Shown here piece by piece: positions 36,483 to 45,569 of a DNA stretch of 64,000 nucleotides. Positions within the stretch are counted from its first letter, which is position 1. Each line of letters starts with the position of its first letter. The position numbers and the translations under genes were made by a program. The DNA is taken from the IMG/VR virus record IMGVR_UViG_3300027631_000014, positions 1 to 64,000 of that record. The stretch is one strand, 5' to 3'. The notes beneath the pieces were generated by a model that saw only the letters and a list, made by a program, of their open reading frames with translations, was not told the DNA's origin and did not search any database. This stretch comes from a virus.

Positions 36483-37250
36483 ATGAAAACATGTATAAAA
36501 TGTAATAAAGAATTAGATGAATCTAATTTTTATACAAAAGGTGGAAAAAATAAAGATAAAGGATATCAAAGTAAATGTAAAATTTGTTTTAATAGTAATA
36601 CAAAAGAATATTATACACAAAATAAAATACAATTATCTGAAAAGCAAAAAAACAACTATAATATAGATAAAGAAAAATATTTAAAAAGAATAAAACAATA
36701 TAGTAAAAGTGAATTAGGTAAAAAAACAATACAAAAATATTATCAAATCCACAGAACAGAATTAAATAAAAAAGTTAAAAATAATAATAAGAATAGATAT
36801 AAAACTGATTTAGAATATAATAAGTATATTAAAAATAAAGCTAAAGAATGGGAACAAAGCAATAAAATTAAGAAAAATGAAAGACAAAAAAATAGATATA
36901 AAACTGATACTATTTTTAGATTAAAATTATTGTTAAGAAACAGATTAAATCAAGCATTATGTGGTAATATGAAATTAACTACTACCCTAAAGCTTTTAGG
37001 TTGTACAATTGAAGAATTTAAATTATATTTAGAACAACAATTTAAACCTGAAATGACTTGGGAAAATCACGGAGAAATATGGGAAATAGATCATATTAAA
37101 CCATGCGCTTCTTTTAACTTAATAGATTCTAAACAACAACAAGAGTGTTTTAACTATAAAAATACTCAACCTCTATTTAAAACAACCGAGATAGCCGTAA
37201 GTTTTGGATATATTAACGAGATAGGAAATAGAGATAAATCAATAAACTAA
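36483..37250 (+). CDS. Free-standing HNH endonuclease
   Basis: 255 residues. A zinc-knuckle-like pair at the N-terminus (CIKCNKEL, later CKICF) leads to a long Lys/Asn-rich helical spacer. The HNH core is at the C-terminus: EIDHIKPCASFNL then ECFNYKNTQPLF. The architecture suits a phage homing endonuclease. Neighbours appear intact, so it is not inside an intron or intein. Codon use is more A-rich (long AAA/AAT runs) than in the flanking genes, consistent with recent arrival. It carries its own late-type motif. Confidence 0.88.
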   Translation: MKTCIKCNKELDESNFYTKGGKNKDKGYQSKCKICFNSNTKEYYTQNKIQLSEKQKNNYNIDKEKYLKRIKQYSKSELGKKTIQKYYQIHRTELNKKVKNNNKNRYKTDLEYNKYIKNKAKEWEQSNKIKKNERQKNRYKTDTIFRLKLLLRNRLNQALCGNMKLTTTLKLLGCTIEEFKLYLEQQFKPEMTWENHGEIWEIDHIKPCASFNLIDSKQQQECFNYKNTQPLFKTTEIAVSFGYINEIGNRDKSIN

Positions 37251-37256
37251 CTTAAA

Positions 37257-37709
37257 ATGAATTTAAATCTCGTTTCAACAGATGTCTTCAATATGTATGA
37301 TTATATTACTGATGGTGACTTTATGAACAACAGGCTATATGCTACATTTACACAGCATGACTCTTTAGATGAATTAATTTTTAGTTTATCAACTACATAT
37401 ACAATAATGTATAAAAAAATGTTTGTGCTTTTTGTTAAGAGTACAAATGAATATGTAGTTACATACAATGTAGAGCAAGGCAACGTCAGTATAATTCCAG
37501 CTAATACAATATTAGTACATCGTAAAAAAGAATCAAATACTTTATATACAATCAACGCACTTAACGATTTAATTAAGAAATTAAATGGTGGTGTAGTTGA
37601 TCCATCTTATCGAATAGATTGGCAACATTATAAAAATTGTGTTCTTTTAACTCAACAAGGAGAAATCAAACAACTTAATACAAAGATATTTAAAATAGTA
37701 GATCTTTAA
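37257..37709 (+). CDS. Unknown protein
   Basis: 150 residues, mixed strands and helices, with no Cys pairs or membrane segments. Recognisable stretches are YDYITDGDFMNNRLYATFTQ at the N-terminus and YRIDWQHYKNCVLLTQQGEI followed by KQLNTKIFKIV at the C-terminus. It starts six bases after the HNH stop and has no promoter of its own, so the HNH gene may have inserted between it and the polymerase gene. Function unknown. Confidence 0.7.
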   Translation: MNLNLVSTDVFNMYDYITDGDFMNNRLYATFTQHDSLDELIFSLSTTYTIMYKKMFVLFVKSTNEYVVTYNVEQGNVSIIPANTILVHRKKESNTLYTINALNDLIKKLNGGVVDPSYRIDWQHYKNCVLLTQQGEIKQLNTKIFKIVDL

Positions 37710-37711
37710 CA

Positions 37712-37719
37712 TATTTATA
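37712..37719 (+). promoter_or_regulatory. Late-type motif TATTTATA
   Basis: CATATTTATAACATATAAC directly after the stop at 37709. No ATG follows within 100 bases, so its role is unclear here; it may serve the gp32 gene together with the promoter at 37778. Confidence 0.4.
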
Positions 37720-37777
37720 ACATATAACTAGTACAACACTACAAATAAAAAGGCATTCGAGAGCTTTAATAGCTAAA

Positions 37778-37809
37778 TTTGGCCTACGAAAAAACAAGTA
37801 GTATATTTA
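37778..37809 (+). promoter_or_regulatory. Host-type promoter for the gp32-led operon
   Basis: TTTGG (37778-37782), 19 bases, TATATTTA (37802-37809), 28 bases before the ATG of the gp32 gene. It would drive gp32, uvsX, rnh and gp41. Confidence 0.7.
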
Positions 37810-37837
37810 AATAGTAACCAATAAAATAAAATAGAAG

Positions 37838-38704
37838 ATGGATTTAAAATCAATCAAAAACAAACTGAGTGCCTTACAGACATCCGGGCAGAAAAAAGAA
37901 AAAGTAGATTATTCAAAATATCTATGGAAACCAAAACAAGAAGGTAAGTATCAAATTAGAATTGTACCATCTAAATTAAACAAAAACAATCCATTTAGGG
38001 AGATATTTGTTCATTATGGTATGACTAAATTCCCAACATACGCCTTAACCAATTGGGGTGAAAAGGATCCAATTGTAGAATTCGTAAAACAATTACGTAC
38101 AACCAGTGATAAAGAAAACTGGAAATTATCTAAAAAATTAGAACCAAAAATGCGTATTTTTGCTCCTGTAATCGTTAGAGGTGAGGAAGACAAAGGTGTT
38201 CGTTTATGGGAATTTGGTAAAGAAATTTACATGCAATTATTAGGTATCGCTGATGATGAAGATTATGGTGACTACACTGATATGAATGAAGGTCGTGATT
38301 TTACTGTTGAAGCAGTAATGGGTGATGTTGGTGGTCGTCAAGGCTTAAAGTCATCAATTCGTATTAAACCAAAAACATCTCCATTAAGTACTAGCAAAAA
38401 TGATATTGAGTTATGGTTAGAAGAACAACCAGATATTCTTGAGATTCAAAATACCTACAAGATGACTTTTGATAAAATGAAAGAAATGCTTCAAAACTTT
38501 TTAAACCCAGAAGATGCTTCTGATGAAATAGATGAAGTTGAAGAAGAAACAACTGTTACTGCTGCTGGAGAAGATTTACCGTGGAAAGATGATAAAGAAA
38601 TTGAAAAATCTAAACCAACTAAAAACTATGAGTTAAAAGCACCAGCTGGTAAAGTATCAAAAGCAGACAAATTCGACTCTTTATTTGAAGAAGACGAAGA
38701 CTAA
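37838..38704 (+). CDS. 32: Single-stranded DNA-binding protein, T4 gp32-like
   Basis: 288 residues (T4 gp32 is 301). The N-terminal basic helix (DLKSIKNKLSALQT) would give cooperative binding. The core has YLWKPKQEGKYQIRIVPSK, VHYGMTKFPTYALTNWG and later WEFGKEIYMQLLG, as in phage gp32 OB folds. The family's zinc-binding Cys/His set is not seen. The C-terminus from about 230 is strongly acidic and ends FDSLFEEDED, the usual protein-docking tail. It leads a tight replication and recombination operon. Confidence 0.93.
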   Translation: MDLKSIKNKLSALQTSGQKKEKVDYSKYLWKPKQEGKYQIRIVPSKLNKNNPFREIFVHYGMTKFPTYALTNWGEKDPIVEFVKQLRTTSDKENWKLSKKLEPKMRIFAPVIVRGEEDKGVRLWEFGKEIYMQLLGIADDEDYGDYTDMNEGRDFTVEAVMGDVGGRQGLKSSIRIKPKTSPLSTSKNDIELWLEEQPDILEIQNTYKMTFDKMKEMLQNFLNPEDASDEIDEVEEETTVTAAGEDLPWKDDKEIEKSKPTKNYELKAPAGKVSKADKFDSLFEEDED

Positions 38705-38722
38705 AATTTAAAATAATTTAAA

Positions 38723-39811
38723 ATGGCTAAAACAAACGACAAAGATTCGTTAATGGAAGCAGTCTCTAAAGAACTTAAATCTAAATTTGATTTAAATAAA
38801 TTTAAAGAGAAGAAATCATTAGGCGGAAATGTAAAGTTCAAAGATCAAGCATGGATTCCCTTCTCAACAGCAATGCAAGAAGCACTATCTATTCCTGGAA
38901 TAGCAATGGGTCATATAAATATAGTACGTGGAGGTAGCAATACTGGAAAAACTACTACATCTATAGAGGCAGCTGTATCAGCACAAAAAATGGGTGTATT
39001 GCCTGTTCTTATTATTACTGAAATGAAACACAGCTGGGAACACTGGCAAAAGATGGGTTTCGAAATGAATGAAATAAAAGACAAAGATGGTGCTGTAATT
39101 GATTATGATGGATTCTTTATTTATAAAGATAGAGGTAAATTAAATTCAATTGAGGATGTAGCTGATTTTATTATTGACATTTTAGATGAACAAGCAAAAG
39201 GGAACTTACCATATGACTTATTGTTTTTATGGGACTCAGTAGGATCAATTGCTTGCAGAATGAGTATTGAACAAGGTAAAAACAACCCAATGTGGAATGC
39301 AGGAGCAATTGCAACTCAATTTGGTAATTTTATCAATCAACGAATCATTTTATCTAGAAAAGAAGAAAGTAAATATACAAATACATTCTTAATCATTAAT
39401 AAAACCGGAGTAGCTCCAGCTGAAAATATCTTCTCACAACCGAGAATGACTAATAAAGGTGGAAATACATTCTATTATGATGCTTCATTATGTTTGACTT
39501 TTGGTAATGTTACTAATAGTGGAACATCAAAGATCAAAGCTCAAAAAGAAGGTAAAGATGTAGAGTTTGCTTTAAGAACAAAAGTAGCATGTGATAAAAA
39601 TCACGTAAACGGAATCACTACTAAAAACACAGTTATCAGTACAGTACATGGTTTCATACCTGACGATCCTAAAGAGATCACTAAATATAAAAAAGAGCAT
39701 TCACATGAATGGGCTGATATATTAGGAGAGGGAAATTACAAAACTGTAGAAGATAATAGTGAGTGGAATGAAAAAGTAGATGTCACGGACATTGTAGAAT
39801 CTGAAGACTAA
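38723..39811 (+). CDS. uvsX: UvsX, RecA-like recombinase
   Basis: 362 residues (T4 UvsX is 391). Walker A is GGSNTGKT (70-77), followed by TTSIEAAVSAQ. Walker B-like LLFLWDSVGS is near residue 170. NKTGVAP and the KGGNTFYYDASLCLTFG segment fit the phage RecA/UvsX family. It would load on gp32-covered DNA and drive strand exchange, recombination-primed replication and repair. It lies 18 bases after gp32 and 4 bases before the RNase H gene. Confidence 0.93.
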   Translation: MAKTNDKDSLMEAVSKELKSKFDLNKFKEKKSLGGNVKFKDQAWIPFSTAMQEALSIPGIAMGHINIVRGGSNTGKTTTSIEAAVSAQKMGVLPVLIITEMKHSWEHWQKMGFEMNEIKDKDGAVIDYDGFFIYKDRGKLNSIEDVADFIIDILDEQAKGNLPYDLLFLWDSVGSIACRMSIEQGKNNPMWNAGAIATQFGNFINQRIILSRKEESKYTNTFLIINKTGVAPAENIFSQPRMTNKGGNTFYYDASLCLTFGNVTNSGTSKIKAQKEGKDVEFALRTKVACDKNHVNGITTKNTVISTVHGFIPDDPKEITKYKKEHSHEWADILGEGNYKTVEDNSEWNEKVDVTDIVESED

Positions 39812-39815
39812 AATT

Positions 39816-40865
39816 ATGAACAATAAAGATTTACTTAAACTTCTTGATGGAATCAAAGAAGATATAGTACCAATCCCCGAAGAAACTGGAGAAAGAACTC
39901 TAATAGTAGATGGTTTAAATCTATTCTTAAGAAACTTTGCAGTATTAAATTATATAAATGCGGAAGGTACACATATAGGAGGTTTAGGTGGATTTTTACG
40001 TTCATTAGGGTCTTTAGTTAAACAATTAAAACCTACATCAATTTATATTGTATTTGATGGAGTGGGTTCTTCTATAAACAGGAAGAATTTACTCCCTGAA
40101 TACAAGTCAGGAAGAAATGTTAATAGAGTTAACAAAACTTCTTTTGATAGTGTTGAAAAAGAAAACGAATCTAAAACAGACCAAATTATACACTTAATTC
40201 ATTATTTACAATGTTTACCAGTTAAAATTTTATCACAAGATGGAGTAGAAGCTGATGATATCATTGCGTTTTTAAGTAAAGAGCTTACTCAAGATAAGAA
40301 AAATAAAGTATATTTAGTATCTGCGGACAACGATTTTCTTCAATTAGTAGATGAAAATATATTAATGTATAGATCTGTAGAAAAAGAATTTGTAACGTCA
40401 AAAGATGTAAAAACAAAGTATGGAGTTCATCCTCACAACTTTCTTATCTATAAAACATTAATGGGAGATAAATCAGACAAAGTAGGTGGTGTTAAAGGAT
40501 TAGGACCAAGTAAATTAGGAAAGTATTTCCCAGAAATAATGGGTTCAGAAGAATTAACTATGGACCACATTTATGATATTTGTGCTTTAAAATTTAAAGA
40601 ACATGTTATATACTGTAGAGCATTAGAAGATTTTGACAATTTAAGAAAAGCTTATAAGATTATGAATTTAAGTAATCCTATGTTGGATGAGCAAGAAAAA
40701 GAATATATATTTAATCAAATAAAGGAATCCCCATACGAATTAAACATTGAAACGTTTTTAAGATTCTATCATGAAGATGGATTAGGAAATGTTTTGAAAA
40801 ATGTAGATTACTGGATACGAGATAATTGGGCATTAATTGACAAATATAATAAAACAAAAAAATAA
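39816..40865 (+). CDS. rnh: RNase H / 5'-3' exonuclease, T4 Rnh (FEN family)
   Basis: 349 residues (T4 Rnh is 305). FEN-family metal-binding acids are visible: LIVDGLNLF near residue 30, FDGVGSS, then VEADDIIAF and VYLVSADNDFLQLV. The helix-hairpin-helix part is GDKSDKVGGVKGLGPSKLGK. It removes RNA primers and flaps from lagging-strand fragments. Its place between uvsX and gp41 fits a replication operon. Confidence 0.92.
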   Translation: MNNKDLLKLLDGIKEDIVPIPEETGERTLIVDGLNLFLRNFAVLNYINAEGTHIGGLGGFLRSLGSLVKQLKPTSIYIVFDGVGSSINRKNLLPEYKSGRNVNRVNKTSFDSVEKENESKTDQIIHLIHYLQCLPVKILSQDGVEADDIIAFLSKELTQDKKNKVYLVSADNDFLQLVDENILMYRSVEKEFVTSKDVKTKYGVHPHNFLIYKTLMGDKSDKVGGVKGLGPSKLGKYFPEIMGSEELTMDHIYDICALKFKEHVIYCRALEDFDNLRKAYKIMNLSNPMLDEQEKEYIFNQIKESPYELNIETFLRFYHEDGLGNVLKNVDYWIRDNWALIDKYNKTKK

Positions 40866-40868
40866 GTT

Positions 40869-42245
40869 ATGACATTGAACTCTCTAGAGAATTACGGAAT
40901 TGGATTCCAAACCAAAGTAATATCAGCTTTATTAACTGATAAACCATTTATACAAAATGTTAATGACATTATAACTGAAGAGTACTTTTCAAATACAGCA
41001 CACAAATGGATTATTGATCAAGTAATAAAATACTACACCAAGTACCACACAAATCCAACAATGGATGTTCTTAAGGTAGAAATGAAAAGAGTTGATAATG
41101 AAGTATTACAACTCTCTATTAAAGAACAACTAAAAGAAGCATATAGATCATCAGATGAATCTGATTTGACGTATGTTAAAGAAGAATTTACAAATTTTTG
41201 TAAAAACCAACAACTAAAAAAAGCGCTTTTAAATTCGGTTGACTTACTTAAAGCAGGTGATTATGACTCCATTAGATCATTAGTTGATAGCGCTTTACGC
41301 TCAGGTCAAGACAAAAATATTGGACATGAATATAACAAAGATGTTGAATCTCGATATATAGAAGATGATAGAAAACCTATCCCAACACCTTGGAACTTAT
41401 TTAATGAATTAATGCAAGGAGGTTTAGGTCAAGGAGATTTTGGATTAATATTTGGTAACCCAGGTGGAGGCAAATCATGGTCATTAATTGCTATGGGGGG
41501 ATATGCTGTACAATTAGGTTATAATGTTATTCACTATACATTAGAATTAGGTGAAGGATATATAGGAAAACGATACGATGCGTTTTTCACTGGAATTCCT
41601 GTTGATAAATTAAAAACTGAAAAATCACGAGTGGAAGAAGTAATTGCTGAATTACCAGGAAACTTAATTGTAAAAGAATTTTATATGGGTAAAGCCACTA
41701 TTTCTACTATAGAATCGCATATTAAAAAATGTATTGACTTAGATTTCAAACCAGATTTAATTATTATTGATTACGTTGACTTACTTTCATCAAAGAAAAA
41801 GAATCGTGAACGTAAAGATGAAATTGATGATATTTATGTAGGCACAAAAGGCCTAGCACGAGAATTAAAATTACCAATTTGGAGCGTATCTCAAGTAAAT
41901 AGAGCGGGTGCTAAAGATAATATTATTGAAGGTGATAAAGCCGCAGGATCTTATGATAAGATTATGATTGCAGATATAGCAATATCTTTATCAAGACAAA
42001 AGAAAGATAAAGTAAGTGGAACAGGTCGTTTCCATATTATGAAAAATAGATATGGGATGGATGGTATGTCATATAATGCAAAAGTAGATACATCAAACGG
42101 ACATATCGAAATTTTAAATGAGATGAGTGAAGATGAAGAAGATGCGCAAATGAAATCATCCCCAAAACCAAACAGTATGGGATTAGATAACTTAGATAGA
42201 GAATATTTACAACAACAATTTTTTAATTTAAACAAAAACAATTAA
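40869..42245 (+). CDS. 41: Replicative DNA helicase, T4 gp41 / DnaB-like
   Basis: 458 residues (T4 gp41 is 475). The N-terminal helical domain (1-160) is followed by a RecA-type motor: Walker A GNPGGGKS (196-203), a DLIIIDYVDLLSS Walker B, and LKLPIWSVSQVNRAGAKDN, typical of DnaB motif 3. It would unwind DNA as a hexamer at the fork. No primase gene (gp61) is recognised in this window. The start has the leader AATAAGTTATG. Fourth gene of the gp32 operon. Confidence 0.93.
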   Translation: MTLNSLENYGIGFQTKVISALLTDKPFIQNVNDIITEEYFSNTAHKWIIDQVIKYYTKYHTNPTMDVLKVEMKRVDNEVLQLSIKEQLKEAYRSSDESDLTYVKEEFTNFCKNQQLKKALLNSVDLLKAGDYDSIRSLVDSALRSGQDKNIGHEYNKDVESRYIEDDRKPIPTPWNLFNELMQGGLGQGDFGLIFGNPGGGKSWSLIAMGGYAVQLGYNVIHYTLELGEGYIGKRYDAFFTGIPVDKLKTEKSRVEEVIAELPGNLIVKEFYMGKATISTIESHIKKCIDLDFKPDLIIIDYVDLLSSKKKNRERKDEIDDIYVGTKGLARELKLPIWSVSQVNRAGAKDNIIEGDKAAGSYDKIMIADIAISLSRQKKDKVSGTGRFHIMKNRYGMDGMSYNAKVDTSNGHIEILNEMSEDEEDAQMKSSPKPNSMGLDNLDREYLQQQFFNLNKNN

Positions 42246-42249
42246 TAAG

Positions 42250-42281
42250 TTTGGAAATTCAAAAAACCATACTTATATTTA
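42250..42281 (+). promoter_or_regulatory. Host-type promoter for nrdB
   Basis: TTTGG (42250-42254), 19 bases, TATATTTA (42274-42281), 13 bases before the nrdB ATG. The -7 region continues TATA, so it also contains the TATTTATA motif. Confidence 0.7.
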
Positions 42282-42294
42282 TAAAAAAGAATTT

Positions 42295-43248
42295 ATGTCA
42301 TTAACAGAACCTAGGCATTTTTACAAGCCTTTTGAATACCAACAAGCTTTTGATTTTTTTAAAGACCAACATCGCAGTCACTGGCTAGCAGATGAAGTAC
42401 CATTAGCATCCGATTTAAATGATTGGAAACTTAAATTAAACGAATCAGAAAAGAATTTAATAGGTAATATATTAAAGTCATTCGCTCAAACAGAGGTTCA
42501 TGTAAATGATTACTGGTCAACTAAAGTATCACTTTGGTTTCCAAAACCTGAAGTACAAGCAATGGCTCGTGTATTTGCTGATTTTGAAAGTATACATGCT
42601 GAAGCATATGCTCGTTTAAATGAAGAATTAGGTTTAGATGATTTTCAAGCATTTATGGAAGATGAAACATCAAAAAGCAAAATTGATCGTTTAATTGAAG
42701 TACCAGGTGAAACATTAGAAGAAAAAGCAATTTCATTAGCTATATTCTCAGCATTTACTGAAGGAGTAAATTTATTCTCTTCATTCGCTATATTAATGTC
42801 TTTTCAGTTAAGAAATTTAATGAAAGGAACAGGACAAATTGTAGAATGGAGTGTTAGAGATGAATCGTTACATTCAAAAGCTGGATGTTGGTTGTTTACA
42901 ACTCTATTACAAGAATATCCTGAATTAAATACACCTAAATTAAGAAACCACATTACTGAAGCATGTGACTTGTCAGTTCAGTTAGAATATGACTTTATTG
43001 ATAAAGCATTTGAAATGGGTGACATTGAAGGTCTAAATAAAGATCAATTGAAAGCATTCATTAAAGCAAGAGCAAATGAAAAAATGATTGAATTAGGTTA
43101 TTCAAATCTTTATAACGATATTGACCCAAATTTATTAAAACAAATGGAATGGTTTGGTCATTTAACAAGTGGTAAAACACACCAAGATTTCTTTGCAGGT
43201 AGAGTTACAAATTACGCTAAGTCAGTAGGTGACTGGTCAGATCTATAA
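42295..43248 (+). CDS. nrdB: Ribonucleotide reductase small subunit, class I NrdB
   Basis: 317 residues. Metal ligands are placed as in class Ia: E67 (TEVHVND), E98 and H101 (ESIH), E156 (FTEGVNLF), E190 and H193 (RDESLH). Y105 in ESIHAEAY matches the radical tyrosine (Y122 of E. coli), so a Tyr-radical enzyme is likely. It works with NrdA encoded at 43833, reducing ribonucleotides to make deoxynucleotides for phage DNA. Two small ORFs lie between the two subunit genes. Confidence 0.94.
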   Translation: MSLTEPRHFYKPFEYQQAFDFFKDQHRSHWLADEVPLASDLNDWKLKLNESEKNLIGNILKSFAQTEVHVNDYWSTKVSLWFPKPEVQAMARVFADFESIHAEAYARLNEELGLDDFQAFMEDETSKSKIDRLIEVPGETLEEKAISLAIFSAFTEGVNLFSSFAILMSFQLRNLMKGTGQIVEWSVRDESLHSKAGCWLFTTLLQEYPELNTPKLRNHITEACDLSVQLEYDFIDKAFEMGDIEGLNKDQLKAFIKARANEKMIELGYSNLYNDIDPNLLKQMEWFGHLTSGKTHQDFFAGRVTNYAKSVGDWSDL

Positions 43249-43258
43249 AAATAAAATT

Positions 43259-43714
43259 ATGATAAAATTAACAAATTTATTAAAGGAAATAATAGATATA
43301 TATTCTCCTGAGGAACTAAATTCTAAAGAAATAGAATATGAAATTACTCAAGAGTCTAAAACTCGTTTTTCTGTTAATATAAAATATAAAGATCAATACT
43401 ATAAGTTAAAAATACTACCTTTATTTAACCCAAAACGTCCATCTATAAATTTTGGTGATACTGATGAAAATTATGAAAATTTAAATTTAGAACAATTGTT
43501 AAATTCTCCATATTCTTCTAGGATATTAGCAGCTATTTTTGGATTAATTAGATATTGGGTAGATAAATATAATGTTCAAGAATTTGAATATGGTGCTGAT
43601 GGTAATACTCGAACTAAATTATATGATTATTATTTAAAAAAACACTTTCCTGATTTTAAAAACATTCAAGAAAAATATGGTGATACAATTTTACAAACAT
43701 GGAAGAAAATATAA
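43259..43714 (+). CDS. Unknown protein with LLKE leader peptide, paralogue of 55933
   Basis: 151 residues from ATG 43259; a GTG at 43229 is in frame but would overlap nrdB by 20 bases. The N-terminus MIKLTNLLKEI closely resembles MIRLIDLLREV of the ORF at 55933. Both end in similar motifs (here RTKLYDYYLKKHFPDF at 118-133), so they are paralogues. LLKE resembles a site for the T4-type prohead protease, and the leader resembles a capsid-targeting peptide. Position between nrdB and nrdA suggests insertion. Function unknown. Confidence 0.7.
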   Translation: MIKLTNLLKEIIDIYSPEELNSKEIEYEITQESKTRFSVNIKYKDQYYKLKILPLFNPKRPSINFGDTDENYENLNLEQLLNSPYSSRILAAIFGLIRYWVDKYNVQEFEYGADGNTRTKLYDYYLKKHFPDFKNIQEKYGDTILQTWKKI

Positions 43715-43836
43715 TATACAAAATTGAAATTCTTCAACTTATTGAATTTAAATACAATATTAAAATAAAAGACGAAGAAGTAGAAAATATAATTACTTTT
43801 GAGAACTTAATTGAATTAATAAAAACAAAAATATGA
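43699..43836 (+). CDS. Half-length acyl-carrier-protein-like ORF
   Basis: 45 codons, overlapping the previous ORF by 16 bases and the nrdA start by 4 (ATGA). Residues about 9-41 (IEILQLIEFKYNIKIKDEEV, then ENIITFENLIELI) line up without gaps with helices II-IV of bacterial acyl carrier protein, including the I-x-D-E-x-x-E-x-I-x-T block. The Asp-Ser-Leu phosphopantetheine site is absent (N-I-I at that place), so it cannot carry an acyl group in the usual way. It may be a remnant or a docking peptide. Confidence 0.5.
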   Translation: MEENIIYKIEILQLIEFKYNIKIKDEEVENIITFENLIELIKTKI

Positions 43837-45557
43837 GCATACACGTAGACACAAGTACATGGATTAAAGGAAAAGATTACCCATTATGGTTTGATCAAAT
43901 TGGAGTAGATATGGTATCTAAAGGTTACTTATTACCAGACGAAAATGTATTTGATGCATATAAAAGAATTAGTAAAGCAGCTGCTCGAAGATTAAAACGT
44001 AAAGATTTACAACCGTTTTTCTATGACGCAATAGTTAAAAATTGGTTATGTCCTGCATCTCCTGTTCTATCAAACATGGGAACAGAAAGAGGAATGCCTA
44101 TTTCATGTTTTGGAATTGATGTAGGTGATTCAATTGAAGGAATTGCTGATGCAAACTCTGAATTAATGAGATTATCGTCTCAAGGTGGTGGAGTAGGAAT
44201 TGGTTTATCAAGAATCAGAGGAAGAGGAAAAAACATTAAAGATAATGGCGTATCAGAAGGCGTAGTGCCTTGGGCCAAAATTTATGATTCAACTATCTTA
44301 GCTACTAATCAAGGTTCAGTACGTAGAGGAGCAGCATCAGTAAATTTAGATATTAATCACCCAGATATTGAAGAATTTTTAATGATTCGTCGTCCTAAAG
44401 GAGATGTTAATCGTCAATGTTTAAATTTAAATCAATGTGTTGTTATTGATGATGAATGGATGAATAAATTAGAGAATAAAGATCCTAAAGCACAAAAGTT
44501 ATGGGGTGAAATTCTAAAAACACGTTTAGAAACAGGTCAACCATACATTATGTTTAAAGACAATATTAACAATGCTAACCCTGAAGCGTATAAGAAAAAT
44601 AATTTGCAAGTTACAATGACTAACATTTGTACTGAGATTGCTTTATACACAGACGAATTACATTCATTTATTTGTTGTTTATCTTCATTGAATTTAGCTA
44701 GATGGGATGAATGGAAAGATTACAAATTCGAAAATGGAATGACTTTACCTGAACTATCAACTTGGTTTTTAGAAGGTGTATTACAAGAATTTATTGACAG
44801 AGCTAAAAATATTAAGTTTTTCGAAAATACAGTTCGTTCAGCTACTAAAGGTAGAGCAATTGGATTAGGTGTTTTAGGATGGCATACGTTTTTACAAGCA
44901 AAAGGTATTCCATTTGTAGGTATTCAAGCAAATGCTCATACAAGAATGATCTTTGATTTTATGGAACAAGAAACAAAGAAAGCATCTAGAGACCAAGCCG
45001 AATTATATGGTGAACCAGAATGGTGTAAGGGTACAGGATTAAGACACACACATCATTTAGCACCTGCTCCAACAGTATCAAATGCTCATATTTCAGGAGG
45101 TGTTTCTCCATCAATTGAACCTATTCCAGCTAATGTTTATAACTTAAAAACAGCAAAAGGTGTTTTTATTAAACGAAACAAAATATTAGAAGAATTATTA
45201 AAAAGCAAAGGATACAATATTGATAGTATTTGGGATCAAATTTTAAAAGATCAAGGATCAATTTTAGGTTTACCTGACTATGTTTTAACTGATGAAGAAA
45301 AAGAAACATTCTTAACATTTAAAGAAATTAATCAATTAGAAATCGTTCGTCAAAATGCTATTCGTCAAAAATATGTTGATCAAGCAATATCATTAAATTT
45401 ATGTTTCTCGCCTGATGATTCTCCAAAATGGATATCTCAAGTACATAAAGAAGCTCATAAATTAGGTATTAAAACATTATATTACTTAAGAACAGAAAGT
45501 GTATTAAGAGGAGACAATTTACAAAGATTATCAGAATGTGTTTCATGTGAAGCATAA
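43833..45557 (+). CDS. nrdA: Ribonucleotide reductase large subunit, class I NrdA
   Basis: 574 residues, shorter than typical NrdA (about 750), and without an N-terminal ATP cone, so the usual dATP switch-off site is missing. Active-site residues are present: C92 (ISCFGID), N264-C266-E268 (NICTE) and C281 or C282 (CCLSSLNL). A C-terminal C-V-S-C pair (569-572) would relay electrons, probably from the thioredoxin at 48812. Partner of NrdB at 42295. Confidence 0.94.
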   Translation: MSIHVDTSTWIKGKDYPLWFDQIGVDMVSKGYLLPDENVFDAYKRISKAAARRLKRKDLQPFFYDAIVKNWLCPASPVLSNMGTERGMPISCFGIDVGDSIEGIADANSELMRLSSQGGGVGIGLSRIRGRGKNIKDNGVSEGVVPWAKIYDSTILATNQGSVRRGAASVNLDINHPDIEEFLMIRRPKGDVNRQCLNLNQCVVIDDEWMNKLENKDPKAQKLWGEILKTRLETGQPYIMFKDNINNANPEAYKKNNLQVTMTNICTEIALYTDELHSFICCLSSLNLARWDEWKDYKFENGMTLPELSTWFLEGVLQEFIDRAKNIKFFENTVRSATKGRAIGLGVLGWHTFLQAKGIPFVGIQANAHTRMIFDFMEQETKKASRDQAELYGEPEWCKGTGLRHTHHLAPAPTVSNAHISGGVSPSIEPIPANVYNLKTAKGVFIKRNKILEELLKSKGYNIDSIWDQILKDQGSILGLPDYVLTDEEKETFLTFKEINQLEIVRQNAIRQKYVDQAISLNLCFSPDDSPKWISQVHKEAHKLGIKTLYYLRTESVLRGDNLQRLSECVSCEA

Positions 45558-45569
45558 TAAAATAAAAAT

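Noticed and set aside
36483-37250. HNH gene as part of an intron or intein
   Set aside because: The genes on both sides are complete and the HNH has its own start and stop, so it is free-standing.
43229-43258. GTG start for the ORF at 43259
   Set aside because: It would overlap nrdB by 20 bases and hide the leader MIKLTNLLKEI shared with the paralogue at 55933.
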